Positions 6,335 through 15,430 of a DNA stretch of 64,000 nucleotides are shown here, in pieces; within the stretch, counting starts at the first letter, position 1; every line of letters begins with the position of its first letter. The notes beneath the pieces are model-generated. The model did not search any database, had not been told where the DNA came from, and worked only from the letters and a program-made list of their open reading frames with translations. A program made the position numbers and the translations under genes. Where the stretch lies: positions 43,222 to 107,221 of the forward strand of contig SFFE01000004.1 of assembly GCA_004556965.1 (NCBI GenBank), read 5' to 3'. Source of the DNA: Clostridiales bacterium (GTDB taxonomy: Bacteria > Bacillota > Clostridia > Oscillospirales > Oscillospiraceae).

Positions 6335-8116
6335 GTGGATAAGTATGAATTTGCTGTGCTGGCTGCGCTCAAGCAGCACGAAGGGGCTTCCCAGCGGGAA
6401 CTGCAGCGTGCGGCCGGGGTTTCCCTGGGAAAGGTGAACGGCTGCGTCAGAAACATGACGGCGCAGGGATACATAGAAAACGGACGGCTGACGCAGGCCG
6501 GCGAGCAGGCGCTTGCGCCGTACAAGGTGGAAAACGCGATCATCATGGCGGCGGGCATGTCGTCCCGCTTTGCGCCGCTGTCTTATGAAAAGCCAAAAGG
6601 GCTGATGCTCGTAAAGGGAGAGATCCTGATTGAGCGCCAGATCCGGCAGCTCCACGAGGCCGGGATCACGGACATTACGGTGGTCGTGGGCTACATGAAG
6701 GAGAAGTTTTTCTATCTCCAGGAGAAGTTCGGCGTCAAGATTGTGGTGAACGAGGACTATTACCGGTACAACAACACCTCTACGCTGATCCGGGTCGTGG
6801 ACGAGCTGAAAAACACCTACGTCTGTTCGTCGGACAACTATTTCGTGGACAACGTCTTTGAGCAGTATGTGTATGAGGCTTATTATTCCGCTGTGTATTT
6901 TCCGGGAAAATGCAATGAGGACGGCCTGATCTGCAACAGCCAGGGCAAGATCATTGGCATCCAGCACGAGCCGGAGGACATGTGGTGCATGCTGGGTCAC
7001 GTGTACTTCTCCCGCGCGTTTTCGCAGGCGTTCCGGGAGGTGCTGCTGGAGCAGTATGACCAGCCGGAGACGAAAAACAACCTGTGGGAGCGGCTGTATG
7101 AGCGCAATCTGGACCGGCTGACGATGTATATCCGCCGCTACGACGCGGATAAGGTGCTGGAATTCGACTCTTTGGAGGACTTGCGCGGCTTTGACGACAA
7201 ATATCTTGAGAACACGGATTCCAAGATTTTCAAAAACATTTGCAAGGTGCTCGACTGCCGGGAGAGCGACATCATGGACATTCAGGTGCTCAAGCAGGGG
7301 CTGACCAATTTGTCGTTCCACTTCCGCTGCAAGGGCGGAGAGTATGTTTACCGCCATCCGGGCGTTGGGACAGAAGCGTACATTTCGCGTCGGAGCGAGG
7401 CGTTCTCTATGGAGGCGGCGCGGCGTTTGGGGCTGGATCGTACTTTCATTTATGCTAACCCGGAGGAAGGATGGAAGATTTCGCACTTCATCCGCAATGC
7501 CCGGTGCATGGATTATCACAATCCGCAGGAGGTCCGGCAGGCGCTTGGATTGATGCGCAAGCTGCATACGGCTGCAGTTCATTCCGAATATGAAGTGGAT
7601 ATCTGGGAAAAAACGCTGGATCTGATCGAAAAGATCAGTGCTGAACGTAAGGATTTTGCGGACTTTGACGAGCTGTTTCATGCAATAGAGCGGCTGTATC
7701 AAATTACGCGTGACGATGGCGTGGAAAAAGTGCTCTGCCATTACGACTGCTACTCGCCCAACTTCCTGATCGGCGAGGACGGTGAAATGACGCTCATCGA
7801 CTGGGAGTACTCTGGAAATGATGATCCGGCAATTGATCTGGGTACGTTCATCTGCTGCTCGGATTACAATTATGAGCAGGTGCTGGAGGTGCTGGAGATC
7901 TACTATGGCCGGGAGCCGGAGCTGAAAGAGCTGCGGCACGACCTCGCGTATGTGGCGATCGCGTCGTATTACTGGTTCATCTGGGCTATCTATCAGGAAT
8001 CTGTCGGAAACACAGTCGGCGAGTATCTGCTGCTGTGGTATCAGAGCACGAAGACCTATCTGGCGCGGGCGCTGGAGCTTTATGAAACGTACGAAGGAAA
8101 AGGAGCAAAATCATGA
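6335..8116 (+). CDS. Winged-helix / LicC-like cytidylyltransferase / LicA-like choline kinase fusion
   Basis: This 593-residue protein has three parts. Residues 1-65 form a winged-helix-like segment (EFAVLAALKQHEGASQRELQ). Residues about 68-300 are an NTP-transferase domain opening IIMAAGMSSRFAPLSYEKPK with VNEDYYRYNNTSTL. Residues about 310-590 are a choline/ethanolamine kinase-like domain with HYDCYSPNF (catalytic Asp near 471, Asn near 476) and LIDWEYSGNDDPAIDLG. In phosphocholine pathways LicA phosphorylates choline and LicC makes CDP-choline, so one polypeptide could do both steps. The start is taken as GTG 6335, because AAGGAGGA ends five bases before it; the ATG at 6314 would put the ribosome binding site inside the coding region. 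No LicD transferase is in the window. Confidence 0.85.
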   Translation: MDKYEFAVLAALKQHEGASQRELQRAAGVSLGKVNGCVRNMTAQGYIENGRLTQAGEQALAPYKVENAIIMAAGMSSRFAPLSYEKPKGLMLVKGEILIERQIRQLHEAGITDITVVVGYMKEKFFYLQEKFGVKIVVNEDYYRYNNTSTLIRVVDELKNTYVCSSDNYFVDNVFEQYVYEAYYSAVYFPGKCNEDGLICNSQGKIIGIQHEPEDMWCMLGHVYFSRAFSQAFREVLLEQYDQPETKNNLWERLYERNLDRLTMYIRRYDADKVLEFDSLEDLRGFDDKYLENTDSKIFKNICKVLDCRESDIMDIQVLKQGLTNLSFHFRCKGGEYVYRHPGVGTEAYISRRSEAFSMEAARRLGLDRTFIYANPEEGWKISHFIRNARCMDYHNPQEVRQALGLMRKLHTAAVHSEYEVDIWEKTLDLIEKISAERKDFADFDELFHAIERLYQITRDDGVEKVLCHYDCYSPNFLIGEDGEMTLIDWEYSGNDDPAIDLGTFICCSDYNYEQVLEVLEIYYGREPELKELRHDLAYVAIASYYWFIWAIYQESVGNTVGEYLLLWYQSTKTYLARALELYETYEGKGAKS

Positions 8117-8295
8117 GTCAGGTATCAATTGGAGAACTGATCGACCAGGAGACCGAGCGTCGTCTGGAGATCATGGAGCGGGAGGACTATGAATTCCCGG
8201 CCCGCATCGGCAAAGGAGATGTGATCGCTATCGTGGCCAGCATTGCGGTGAGTCTGGGGCTGATCGTGTGCTGCATGACGGGGGTGATCGCATGA
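8113..8295 (+). CDS. Small single-pass membrane protein, possible transporter subunit
   Basis: This 60-residue protein has a charged N-terminal half (SIGELIDQETERRLEIMERE) and one membrane segment near residues 36-57. Its ATG overlaps the stop of the kinase fusion by four bases, and its stop overlaps the start of the NCS1 transporter by four bases, so it is translated as part of a tight operon. I do not recognise the family. Small one-helix proteins placed directly before symporters sometimes act as accessory subunits; that is inference from position only. Confidence 0.75.
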   Translation: MSQVSIGELIDQETERRLEIMEREDYEFPARIGKGDVIAIVASIAVSLGLIVCCMTGVIA

Positions 8296-9731
8296 GCCTG
8301 GGCGGAAAGCATGCGGATTACATCCAGCAGGAGACCATCACCGGAACCGTGCCCATGCTCACCAATGAGCGCAAATACTCGTTCTGGGATCTGTTTTTGT
8401 CCACAAGCGGCTTTGCCATCGCAACCTGGTGCTATACGCAGGGCGCGTACGTGGCGGAGTTTCTGACGTTTAAGCAGATGCTCATCAACATCTTCTGCTT
8501 CAACATCGTGTGGGTGTTCATCGAATGCCTGCCGGTGCTCTTTGCCGTGCGCTATGGTATTGACTTATGGATCTGGCTGCGCTCCGTGCTGGGTGGGAAG
8601 GGCGTTGCCATTTTGTCCACGGTCATCAGTCTGGCGAACTTCGGCTGGTACGCGGTGGCGGCCAACCTGTTTGCGTCATCCATGCTTAACCTGTTTGCCA
8701 CGTTCGGACTGGTGCTCAACCCCGTCGTATGGAAACCGGTGCTGGGCGTGGTGTGCGTGGTGCTGGGTACGCTGATCGCCCTGGGCGGACCGGAGGTCAT
8801 CAAATGGACGAACCGTTTTCTGGTGACGGCGCTGCTGGGCGTGGGCACGATCATCGTGGTGCTGTGCTTTGTCTCGGTGCCGCTCTCTGAGATCGCCGCA
8901 GTCCGGCCCGTGCTGCAGCCGGGCACCACTGCGCTGGAGAACTTCATGATTTCGGCGGAAGGCAATGTGGCCTTTGCCTTTTCCTGGTCCACGCAGGCGC
9001 TGGTGATGCCGCGTCTGGCCAGAAGCGAGCGCAGCGGCTACTGGGGAACCACGCTTTCCTATGGCGTGGTGGCGCCGTTCTTCGTGGCGGCGGGCGGCAT
9101 CATGGCGCTGGCCATGTTCGTCAGGTGCGGCTACTACGAGAGCGATCCGACCACCATGCTTGCAACCCTTTGCGGGCCTGGCTTTGCGCTGCTGAGCCTG
9201 CTACTGGTCGCCTTCGCCAACGTGGGCACGCAGGGCACCGGCTCCTACGTGAACTGCATGATCGTCAAGAGCGGCATGCCCAAGGTCAGCTACCGGCTGA
9301 TGGTCATCATCGCCATGGTCTATGTCGGCGCGCTGACGGTGTGGGGCGGTGTTGAGGAGCACTTCGGCGCATTTATCTCCATCGCGGCGTTTATTCAGGC
9401 ACCGATCATCGGCATGATCGTCGTGGACTATCTGATCGTGCGGCGCAGAAAGCTTTCGCTGAAATCCGCCTACTTCATGAAGGGACACGACGCGTATCGC
9501 TATACCAACGGCTTTAATCTGGTCGGCTTTGCGTGCGTGGTGATCGCGTGCGTCGTGACCATCTTCTGCGTGTATAACCCGCTCACTGGCGAGATCCAGA
9601 GCAAGCTCTTCCTCGTCTTTACGGGCAGTGGCTTTGACGCGATCTTCGGCGGCCTGCTCTATTGGCTGGCCAGCCTGACCCCGCTGAGCAAGTACATGCT
9701 GCGCGACCGGAACGATCTGGAGATCGTGTAA
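8292..9731 (+). CDS. NCS1-family (cytosine/purine permease-like) transporter
   Basis: This 479-residue protein has about 12 hydrophobic segments and the layout of nucleobase:cation symporter-1 proteins. These include an N-terminal cytoplasmic tail with TNERKYSFWDLFLS, FGWYAVAANLF in the third helix region, and a C-terminal IIGMIVVDYLIVRRRKLSL element typical of the family. NCS1 members import nucleobases, hydantoins, thiamine precursors and related small nitrogenous compounds. Its position between two amino-alcohol activating enzymes suggests the substrate could be choline or a related head-group precursor. That is inference and would be unusual, since LicB-type choline permeases are of a different family. 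Confidence 0.85.
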   Translation: MSLGGKHADYIQQETITGTVPMLTNERKYSFWDLFLSTSGFAIATWCYTQGAYVAEFLTFKQMLINIFCFNIVWVFIECLPVLFAVRYGIDLWIWLRSVLGGKGVAILSTVISLANFGWYAVAANLFASSMLNLFATFGLVLNPVVWKPVLGVVCVVLGTLIALGGPEVIKWTNRFLVTALLGVGTIIVVLCFVSVPLSEIAAVRPVLQPGTTALENFMISAEGNVAFAFSWSTQALVMPRLARSERSGYWGTTLSYGVVAPFFVAAGGIMALAMFVRCGYYESDPTTMLATLCGPGFALLSLLLVAFANVGTQGTGSYVNCMIVKSGMPKVSYRLMVIIAMVYVGALTVWGGVEEHFGAFISIAAFIQAPIIGMIVVDYLIVRRRKLSLKSAYFMKGHDAYRYTNGFNLVGFACVVIACVVTIFCVYNPLTGEIQSKLFLVFTGSGFDAIFGGLLYWLASLTPLSKYMLRDRNDLEIV

Positions 9732-9809
9732 ACAGAAATCAGAATGCGCCGCCGGCCGGTTGGCCTGCGGTGCATTCGCTATCCATGCGACAAAAAAGGA
9801 GGTACGCAT

Positions 9810-11624
9810 ATGCAGGCAATCATTCTGGCGGCCGGTATGGGCAAACGTCTGGGAAAATACACCCGGAATCAGACGAAATGCATGGTCGAGGTAGCGGGGA
9901 AGACGCTGCTGCAGCGCGCTGCGGAGGCCTTGCGGCAGGCGGGGATCACGGATTGTATTCTCGTCGTGGGCTATGAGGCGGAGCGGCTGGTGAAATACGC
10001 CGCGACGGAGATCGAGGGCATCCGGTTTGAGTTCGTGTACAACCGGGACTATGATAAGACCAACAACATTTACTCCATGTATCTGGCGCGCGAGCAGCTG
10101 GTGCGGGACGATACGATCCTGTTGGAGTCGGATCTGATCTTTGAGCCGAAGCTGCTGCAGGAGATCCTGCGTATGCCGGAGCCGAACATTGTGGCCGTGG
10201 CCAGCTATGAGCAGTGGATGGACGGCACCGTTGCCCTGCTCGATGAAAACGGCAATGTGCGCGATTTCATCGACAAACAGCACTTCCGCTATGACGAGGC
10301 CGGGTCTTACTATAAAACGGTCAATATCTATAAGTTCAGCCGGGACTTTCTGGCGCGGCAGTATCTGCCGTTTCTGGAGGCGTATATCCGTGCGTATGGC
10401 GTCGATCAGTATTATGAGTCTATTCTAAAAACCATCGCGCACATTGACAAAGCGCGGCTTAAAGCCTATGTGCTGCCGCAGGGGATGCGCTGGTATGAGA
10501 TCGACGACGCACAGGATCTGGACATTGCCAATACGCTCTTTGCCCGGAAGGAGGACCGACTGGCTGCGTATGAGTGCCGCTACGGCGGATACTGGCGCTT
10601 TTCCGGACTGAAGGATTTCTGCTATCTGGTCAATCCCTATTTTCCGCCGGAGAAGATGGTCGATCAGCTTACCTACTTTTTCAAACCGCTGCTGACGCAG
10701 TATCCCTCCGGAATGTCGATTCAAAAGCTGAGTGCGGGGAAGATGTTTCAGGTGGAGGACGAGTATCTGCTCGTGGGAAACGGCGCCGCCGAGCTGATCA
10801 GCGTGCTGGGGCGCGCGATGACCGGTCGTACGCTGACGCTGCTGCCGACTTTCAATGAGTATGACCGGTGTTTTGAAAACTGCGATCTGGTACCGCTCTT
10901 TGCGAAGACGTGTGATTTTGCGCCCACAGCCGGGCAAATTGTGGCGGCTCTGGCCGATTGCGATAACCTGATCCTGATCAATCCGGATAACCCCAGCGGT
11001 CACTTTTTTGAAGCGGACGAGCTGGAACAGATCCTGGATTACTGTCAGGCAAACGGAAAGCGCTGCATCATCGACGAGTCCTTTGCGGATTTTGCCGAGC
11101 GGGATGTGCGCTACACGCTGCTCTCCAATGAAATTTTGCAGAAATACGATACCTTGATCGTTGTCAAGAGCATCAGCAAATCCTATGGGGTTCCGGGGCT
11201 GCGGCTGGGCGTTATGGCCTCTGCCGATGCAGCGCTGATGGAGCGGATGCGCCGGATGCTGCCGATCTGGAATATCAACTCCTTTGCGGAGTATTTCTTC
11301 CAGATCTACGGACTTTATGCCGCACAATATAAGAAGGCCTGCGATGAAATCGCGCGACAGCGCCGGCGGATGATCGACCGGTTGAACCGCATTTCCTTCC
11401 TCCGGGCGTATCCGTCACAGGCCAATTATGTGATGTGCGCTGTCACGGACGGACGTGCTTCCGGAGACTTGGCCGAGGCGCTGCTGGAGGACGACATTCT
11501 CATCAAGGACCTGTCGGAGAAGCAAGGCTTCGACGGTGCGCCGTTTATTCGCATTGCTGTGAAAGATGAGCAGGATAACGCTGCACTCTACTGCGCGCTG
11601 GAGAAGTTGGAATGCAAACTATGA
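9810..11624 (+). CDS. Nucleotidyltransferase fused to class I/II PLP-dependent aminotransferase/decarboxylase
   Basis: This 604-residue protein joins two enzymes. Residues 1-240 are an NTP-transferase domain (AIILAAGMGKRLGKYTRNQTK with LLESDLIFE for metal binding) like sugar-phosphate or CTP:phosphocholine/phosphoethanolamine/aminoethylphosphonate cytidylyltransferases. Residues about 265-604 are a fold-type I PLP enzyme of the HisC/CobD kind, with NPDNPSG, IIDESFADF and the PLP lysine in KSISKSYG (about residue 457). A CobD-like decarboxylase would make phosphoethanolamine-type compounds from phosphoserine or phosphothreonine; a transaminase could make 2-aminoethylphosphonate. Either product could be activated by the N-terminal domain. 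No phosphonomutase gene is present. The ATG follows AGGAGG. A terminator ends the operon. Confidence 0.85.
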   Translation: MQAIILAAGMGKRLGKYTRNQTKCMVEVAGKTLLQRAAEALRQAGITDCILVVGYEAERLVKYAATEIEGIRFEFVYNRDYDKTNNIYSMYLAREQLVRDDTILLESDLIFEPKLLQEILRMPEPNIVAVASYEQWMDGTVALLDENGNVRDFIDKQHFRYDEAGSYYKTVNIYKFSRDFLARQYLPFLEAYIRAYGVDQYYESILKTIAHIDKARLKAYVLPQGMRWYEIDDAQDLDIANTLFARKEDRLAAYECRYGGYWRFSGLKDFCYLVNPYFPPEKMVDQLTYFFKPLLTQYPSGMSIQKLSAGKMFQVEDEYLLVGNGAAELISVLGRAMTGRTLTLLPTFNEYDRCFENCDLVPLFAKTCDFAPTAGQIVAALADCDNLILINPDNPSGHFFEADELEQILDYCQANGKRCIIDESFADFAERDVRYTLLSNEILQKYDTLIVVKSISKSYGVPGLRLGVMASADAALMERMRRMLPIWNINSFAEYFFQIYGLYAAQYKKACDEIARQRRRMIDRLNRISFLRAYPSQANYVMCAVTDGRASGDLAEALLEDDILIKDLSEKQGFDGAPFIRIAVKDEQDNAALYCALEKLECKL

Positions 11625-11643
11625 ATTGAGTGGGACATAAGAG

Positions 11644-11686
11644 AAACCGGGCGGGGAAATGAAGCATCTCCCCGCCCGGTTTTTAT
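11644..11686 (+). terminator. Terminator of the phospho-amino-alcohol operon
   Basis: AAACCGGGCGGGGA (11644-11657) pairs with TCCCCGCCCGGTTT (11669-11682), ending in a T run. Confidence 0.9.
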
Positions 11687-11698
11687 CCAATTTTGCTG

Positions 11699-12745
11699 CT
11701 AGAAGGATTGAGAAGTTTTCGGGATGCGTTCATATGGAAAATCATAAAGATACTCAGGTACCATTTTTGCAATGATTTCGGCTTCTTCCCGATATTTGTC
11801 GTTTGCCAGAAACAGCTGGGTGTTTTCAATGGACTTTTCCGGCTGAAACGCAGTACCCTTTCCGGTGTGCATCTCAGCGGTTACACCGAGACAGTCGTAG
11901 ATTTTTGCAAGGGATTCCTCGTAGTGATAGATCAAGTCCTCGAACGCAAAACGGTGGACTTTTTCGCTTTCACAGGGGCGCTCGGAGCGGCGAATGCGGC
12001 TGTAGATCGATGCAAAGGCTTTTGCGTCCGTCGGAAACGGCACAGTCTCATTCCTAGCTGGCCAGATATATTTATTGATAATAAATACATCACGGGGATC
12101 CCTATAAATGTTGAAGACATGGAGATTATCCCCAAAATAGCGGTCTACGCGGAATAGGTTGAACGGCAGCAGGAATTGGTCGAGAACCAGATTCTTTTCT
12201 TCGATTCCCATTTCCACTAATACCTGCGTAATGTATTCGCTGGTGATTTGATAGAATTCCTCCGGGCTGGGAAGGGACAGCCAAATTTCGGGATAGAGCA
12301 GGGGCTTTTTCATCTTCACATGGCCAAAGGTCAGATAGGATACCAGTTTACGTATACAGAGCTGACAAAACATTCTGAAGTTTGTGTTTTCCTGCTGATA
12401 CCAGTAAAAATCGGGCTTGGAAACGATGAGACGATTGATGTAGTCTTCTGTAAGCTCCATGAAACGGGGGCTTACCAGCTTTTTATAATTTCCTACCCAC
12501 CAGTATTTCTTGTCAAAGAGCTGCCGCATCGTTTTTTCAAATGTGTGCAGGGCTTCATCGCTGCGCAGCGCGTTGTTCCCCATCAGCAGTTTGTCTTCTA
12601 GGTCAAAGACACCGCCGGGGCAATGAAGAAACACATATTCAAACGTGCCGTTGTCCGCATAATAGCCGTCAATTTCTGAAATAATGTCCGTGGCCGCCGA
12701 GGAGCCGGAACCCATATATCCTGTGGGTACAATTAGTTGTTTCAT
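11699..12745 (-). CDS. PAPS-type sulfotransferase family protein
   Basis: This 348-residue protein has the P-loop-like GYMGSGSSAATDIISEI at its N-terminus, where sulfotransferases bind the 5'-phosphosulfate of PAPS. FNIYRDPRDVFI at about residues 232-243 matches the RDPRD-type 3'-phosphate binding motif. These are the two cofactor motifs of the sulfotransferase superfamily. It is the last gene of the minus-strand polysaccharide operon, so the likely acceptor is a surface glycan. No signal peptide is seen, which implies a cytoplasmic reaction before export. A GGGAG site precedes the ATG. The substrate and whether PAPS synthesis exists in this genome are not visible. Confidence 0.75.
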   Translation of the reverse strand: MKQLIVPTGYMGSGSSAATDIISEIDGYYADNGTFEYVFLHCPGGVFDLEDKLLMGNNALRSDEALHTFEKTMRQLFDKKYWWVGNYKKLVSPRFMELTEDYINRLIVSKPDFYWYQQENTNFRMFCQLCIRKLVSYLTFGHVKMKKPLLYPEIWLSLPSPEEFYQITSEYITQVLVEMGIEEKNLVLDQFLLPFNLFRVDRYFGDNLHVFNIYRDPRDVFIINKYIWPARNETVPFPTDAKAFASIYSRIRRSERPCESEKVHRFAFEDLIYHYEESLAKIYDCLGVTAEMHTGKGTAFQPEKSIENTQLFLANDKYREEAEIIAKMVPEYLYDFPYERIPKTSQSF

Positions 12746-12772
12746 GTTTTCTCCCTTGCTGTTCTTGCCGGA

Positions 12773-13756
12773 TTATCCGCGCTTGATCTTTTCATTTAAG
12801 CGCATGACCAACCGCAGCATCCCATAATGGCGAGTTCGGATCAAATACAGAAGGAGTTTACGGTCGAAAGCGATTTGCTGTATATAGGGATTGCTCTGGT
12901 AATTTGGATGCTTCAAGAAAAAATCATCCCGTAGTTGATCCAATACCGGGCTGCGGGCATCGGCAAGCGCCACGCGGACAGATGCGGTAATGAGCTGATG
13001 CTCAAAAGAAACATATTCCAGTTCTGTTTGATAACGTTCCCATACGCCATATGACTGATAGTATTCCGTGAGATCATCCAGTGCATCTATAATCTCCAGA
13101 TTGCGTTTGCAGTTACTGGAATGCATGATAGATCCGTTACGTTGTACGTAATTATAGAGCGGTTCAGGCAGTGTAGTAATATGCTCGGCATGCAGATATA
13201 TCTTGAAAACGGTGCGCACATCTTCCGACCAAGCATTGTCGGGGAAGCGGATGCCATAATCAGTGAATAACGATTTTCGAAAAACTTTGTTCCAGACGGC
13301 GGGCATTTCGAATAATAGGGTAGGAGAGGTTTTGAGGTTTTGCGGCTGCCTGTTTTTGCTTCCAGTGAGATATTGAAGCGTTTTTCCGTTCTCCAGAACG
13401 GATAACGCGTCAAAAATGCAGATGTCAAAATCCGATTGAAAACAAGAAGCAAGTTTGTCGAGCGCCTTGGGGACAAGATAGTCATCGCTGTCGAGAAACA
13501 GAATAAACTGCCCGCGCGCGGCCTGAATGCCGGTGTTTCGTGCGCCGCCGGGACCAGTATTCTTCTGATGAATGGCACGTATAGTTCCGGGATGGAGGCG
13601 CTCCAACTCATCAATCATCAACGGACTGCTGTCTGTCGACCCGTCATCCACGAAAAGAATTTCATAGTCCTGAAAACGGGTATCCAACAGGGAACTTGTA
13701 CATTTTTGCAAATACTTTTCCGTGTTATAGACTGGTACGATGATACTTAGCTTCAT
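12773..13756 (-). CDS. Family 2 glycosyltransferase
   Basis: This 327-residue protein starts MKLSIIVPVYNTEKYLQKC and has EILFVDDGSTDSS and ILFLDSDDYLVP, the GT-A nucleotide-sugar and DXD metal-binding motifs of GT2 enzymes. WSEDVRTVFKIYL (ED motif) follows the acceptor region. It adds a sugar to a lipid-linked oligosaccharide on the cytoplasmic face. It lies between the sulfotransferase and the O-antigen ligase-like gene on the same strand, with 108 bases separating it from the latter. Donor sugar is not predictable by eye. Confidence 0.92.
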   Translation of the reverse strand: MKLSIIVPVYNTEKYLQKCTSSLLDTRFQDYEILFVDDGSTDSSPLMIDELERLHPGTIRAIHQKNTGPGGARNTGIQAARGQFILFLDSDDYLVPKALDKLASCFQSDFDICIFDALSVLENGKTLQYLTGSKNRQPQNLKTSPTLLFEMPAVWNKVFRKSLFTDYGIRFPDNAWSEDVRTVFKIYLHAEHITTLPEPLYNYVQRNGSIMHSSNCKRNLEIIDALDDLTEYYQSYGVWERYQTELEYVSFEHQLITASVRVALADARSPVLDQLRDDFFLKHPNYQSNPYIQQIAFDRKLLLYLIRTRHYGMLRLVMRLNEKIKRG

Positions 13757-13864
13757 ACCATTATCAACCTTTCAATCATAATTGTGTAAGCTCCCCAGAA
13801 TAAACATGCTTTCAGTTACAATGAAAGTTCTGCCATGGCGCTGTATGGAGCAGAAAATCACCAA

Positions 13865-15430
13865 TCACGTTGCAGCTTGATCGACTTCATCTGGCTGTTC
13901 ACATTTTGCGCTGTGAATCAGTTGCGCGAGGATGTAGGTGAATATGAACATAGGGAACAAAAATCCAAATAAATGTCCAGCAGTCAGGGATATTAAAAAT
14001 CCGCCCCCACTGCTCAGAGCCAATGCACAGTTAAAAAGAGTAAATCTTGATTTAAACCTTCTGAAGATCTGAATTGCACAGATTACCAAAGCAGCCAGAT
14101 AAGGTACAATAAACAAAATGGAGCCAGCGATTCCAAACCATGCGTTTTGTGAGACAACGTCCTTTTCCAGATAGGGGAAATTGGTGCTGTAACCAATTCC
14201 AAGCCACGGATCCAAGGGGTTGTCGTTTTTCTTCAGAATTTCATTCAAAAGGGTCTGCTTAAAGCTTCTGAATTCCAGATAAGGCTTATCCGGATCGCTG
14301 ATGACTTTCATCCAAAAATCTGCATTGTTTTTGATTGGGAGAATTGAGACAAATTCAGGATGAATCCCAAAGGTGTAGTATAAGGATTCGAGCTTTTGAA
14401 CGGCCGAATTCTTTTCCGGATCACCTTTTTCTGCATCATTTTCTTCCAGAAGCTCGTCCAACTCGTTTTGCGTCTGGTCACTCCACTCATAGTTGCTGAT
14501 ATGGACAGAAATCAATTTTTTGGTGGGTGAGAACTGGTAGAGACCGACTCCACATGCAAAAATCAGGAGGAGGACGATCAAAGGTTTGATGTTTTTGCGC
14601 AGTTTCTTTTGAACAAGGCTGAATACCAGATAAAGAACAGCCATCACAACGAGAATCATCAACCCGCCGATGGCTGCCGTTTTTGTGGCCACCATCATCA
14701 TTGCGATAATTTGGCATGCGACAAGCACGTAGTCCATCACTTTATGTCGGGTCAGTGCAGTGTATACAGATACCGGGAGCAGCATAAATAAAATCAGCCC
14801 GATCTGGTTTCCAGAATAAAACCAGCCCTTTGAAGTAAGTTCTTTCACGTCCTGCGGAGGTGTTTTGGTAAACCATTCAATCATATTTTGACTGATTGTC
14901 GCACCATCCGGAAGGTAACTCGCGTATGTAACGAATGATACTTTCAGAAGATTTGTGATGATAATGACAACACTAATAAACCAACTGCAACACAGAAGTG
15001 TTTTTATGAAACGCTTTTGTTCGACCCTGATAAAAATCAACATGTACAGAAGTAGGAGCGGAAGCAAATAGGCACGGAATATCACATAAATTTCGGTCAC
15101 AACGCTGATTTCCGTTCCACTCATGACACTGGCATCAAACTGGAGAACATGATAACAGTGCAGAATGAGATAAATAATCAGGATGACCATATATGCAATT
15201 GCCGGCCAGAACGACTTCATCTGCTTTGCCTGCTTTCTGTTCAGCAGGAACAGAAGACACAGATATCCGATTAGTATGATGTTGAACAATTCAACCAGAG
15301 AAATTCCGCCAATTTCAATTTTATTGCCAACAAATGAGCGGTAGATATCAATTAAAGGCTGCAACAGAATCAAGACCGAAAGCTGCAGACCCAACCATTT
15401 GTCACTATAGAGCTTGTTTTCCATATTCAT
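13865..15430 (-). CDS. O-antigen ligase/polymerase-like membrane protein
   Basis: This 521-residue protein has roughly 12 hydrophobic segments and one large extracytoplasmic loop (about residues 295-400) with WLGIGYSTNFPYLE after it. That is the arrangement of Wzy polymerases and WaaL-type O-antigen ligases (Wzy_C superfamily). It is strongly AT-rich for this genome. Its start overlaps the stop of the flippase gene by four bases, so the two are coupled. In a Gram-positive cluster it most likely polymerises exported repeat units. Wzy versus ligase activity cannot be separated by eye. Confidence 0.85.
   Translation of the reverse strand: MNMENKLYSDKWLGLQLSVLILLQPLIDIYRSFVGNKIEIGGISLVELFNIILIGYLCLLFLLNRKQAKQMKSFWPAIAYMVILIIYLILHCYHVLQFDASVMSGTEISVVTEIYVIFRAYLLPLLLLYMLIFIRVEQKRFIKTLLCCSWFISVVIIITNLLKVSFVTYASYLPDGATISQNMIEWFTKTPPQDVKELTSKGWFYSGNQIGLILFMLLPVSVYTALTRHKVMDYVLVACQIIAMMMVATKTAAIGGLMILVVMAVLYLVFSLVQKKLRKNIKPLIVLLLIFACGVGLYQFSPTKKLISVHISNYEWSDQTQNELDELLEENDAEKGDPEKNSAVQKLESLYYTFGIHPEFVSILPIKNNADFWMKVISDPDKPYLEFRSFKQTLLNEILKKNDNPLDPWLGIGYSTNFPYLEKDVVSQNAWFGIAGSILFIVPYLAALVICAIQIFRRFKSRFTLFNCALALSSGGGFLISLTAGHLFGFLFPMFIFTYILAQLIHSAKCEQPDEVDQAAT

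Noticed and set aside
6314..6335. ATG 6314 as start of the LicC-LicA-like protein
   Set aside because: It would place the strong AAGGAGGA ribosome binding site inside the coding sequence, while GTG 6335 is correctly spaced from it. Not excluded entirely.
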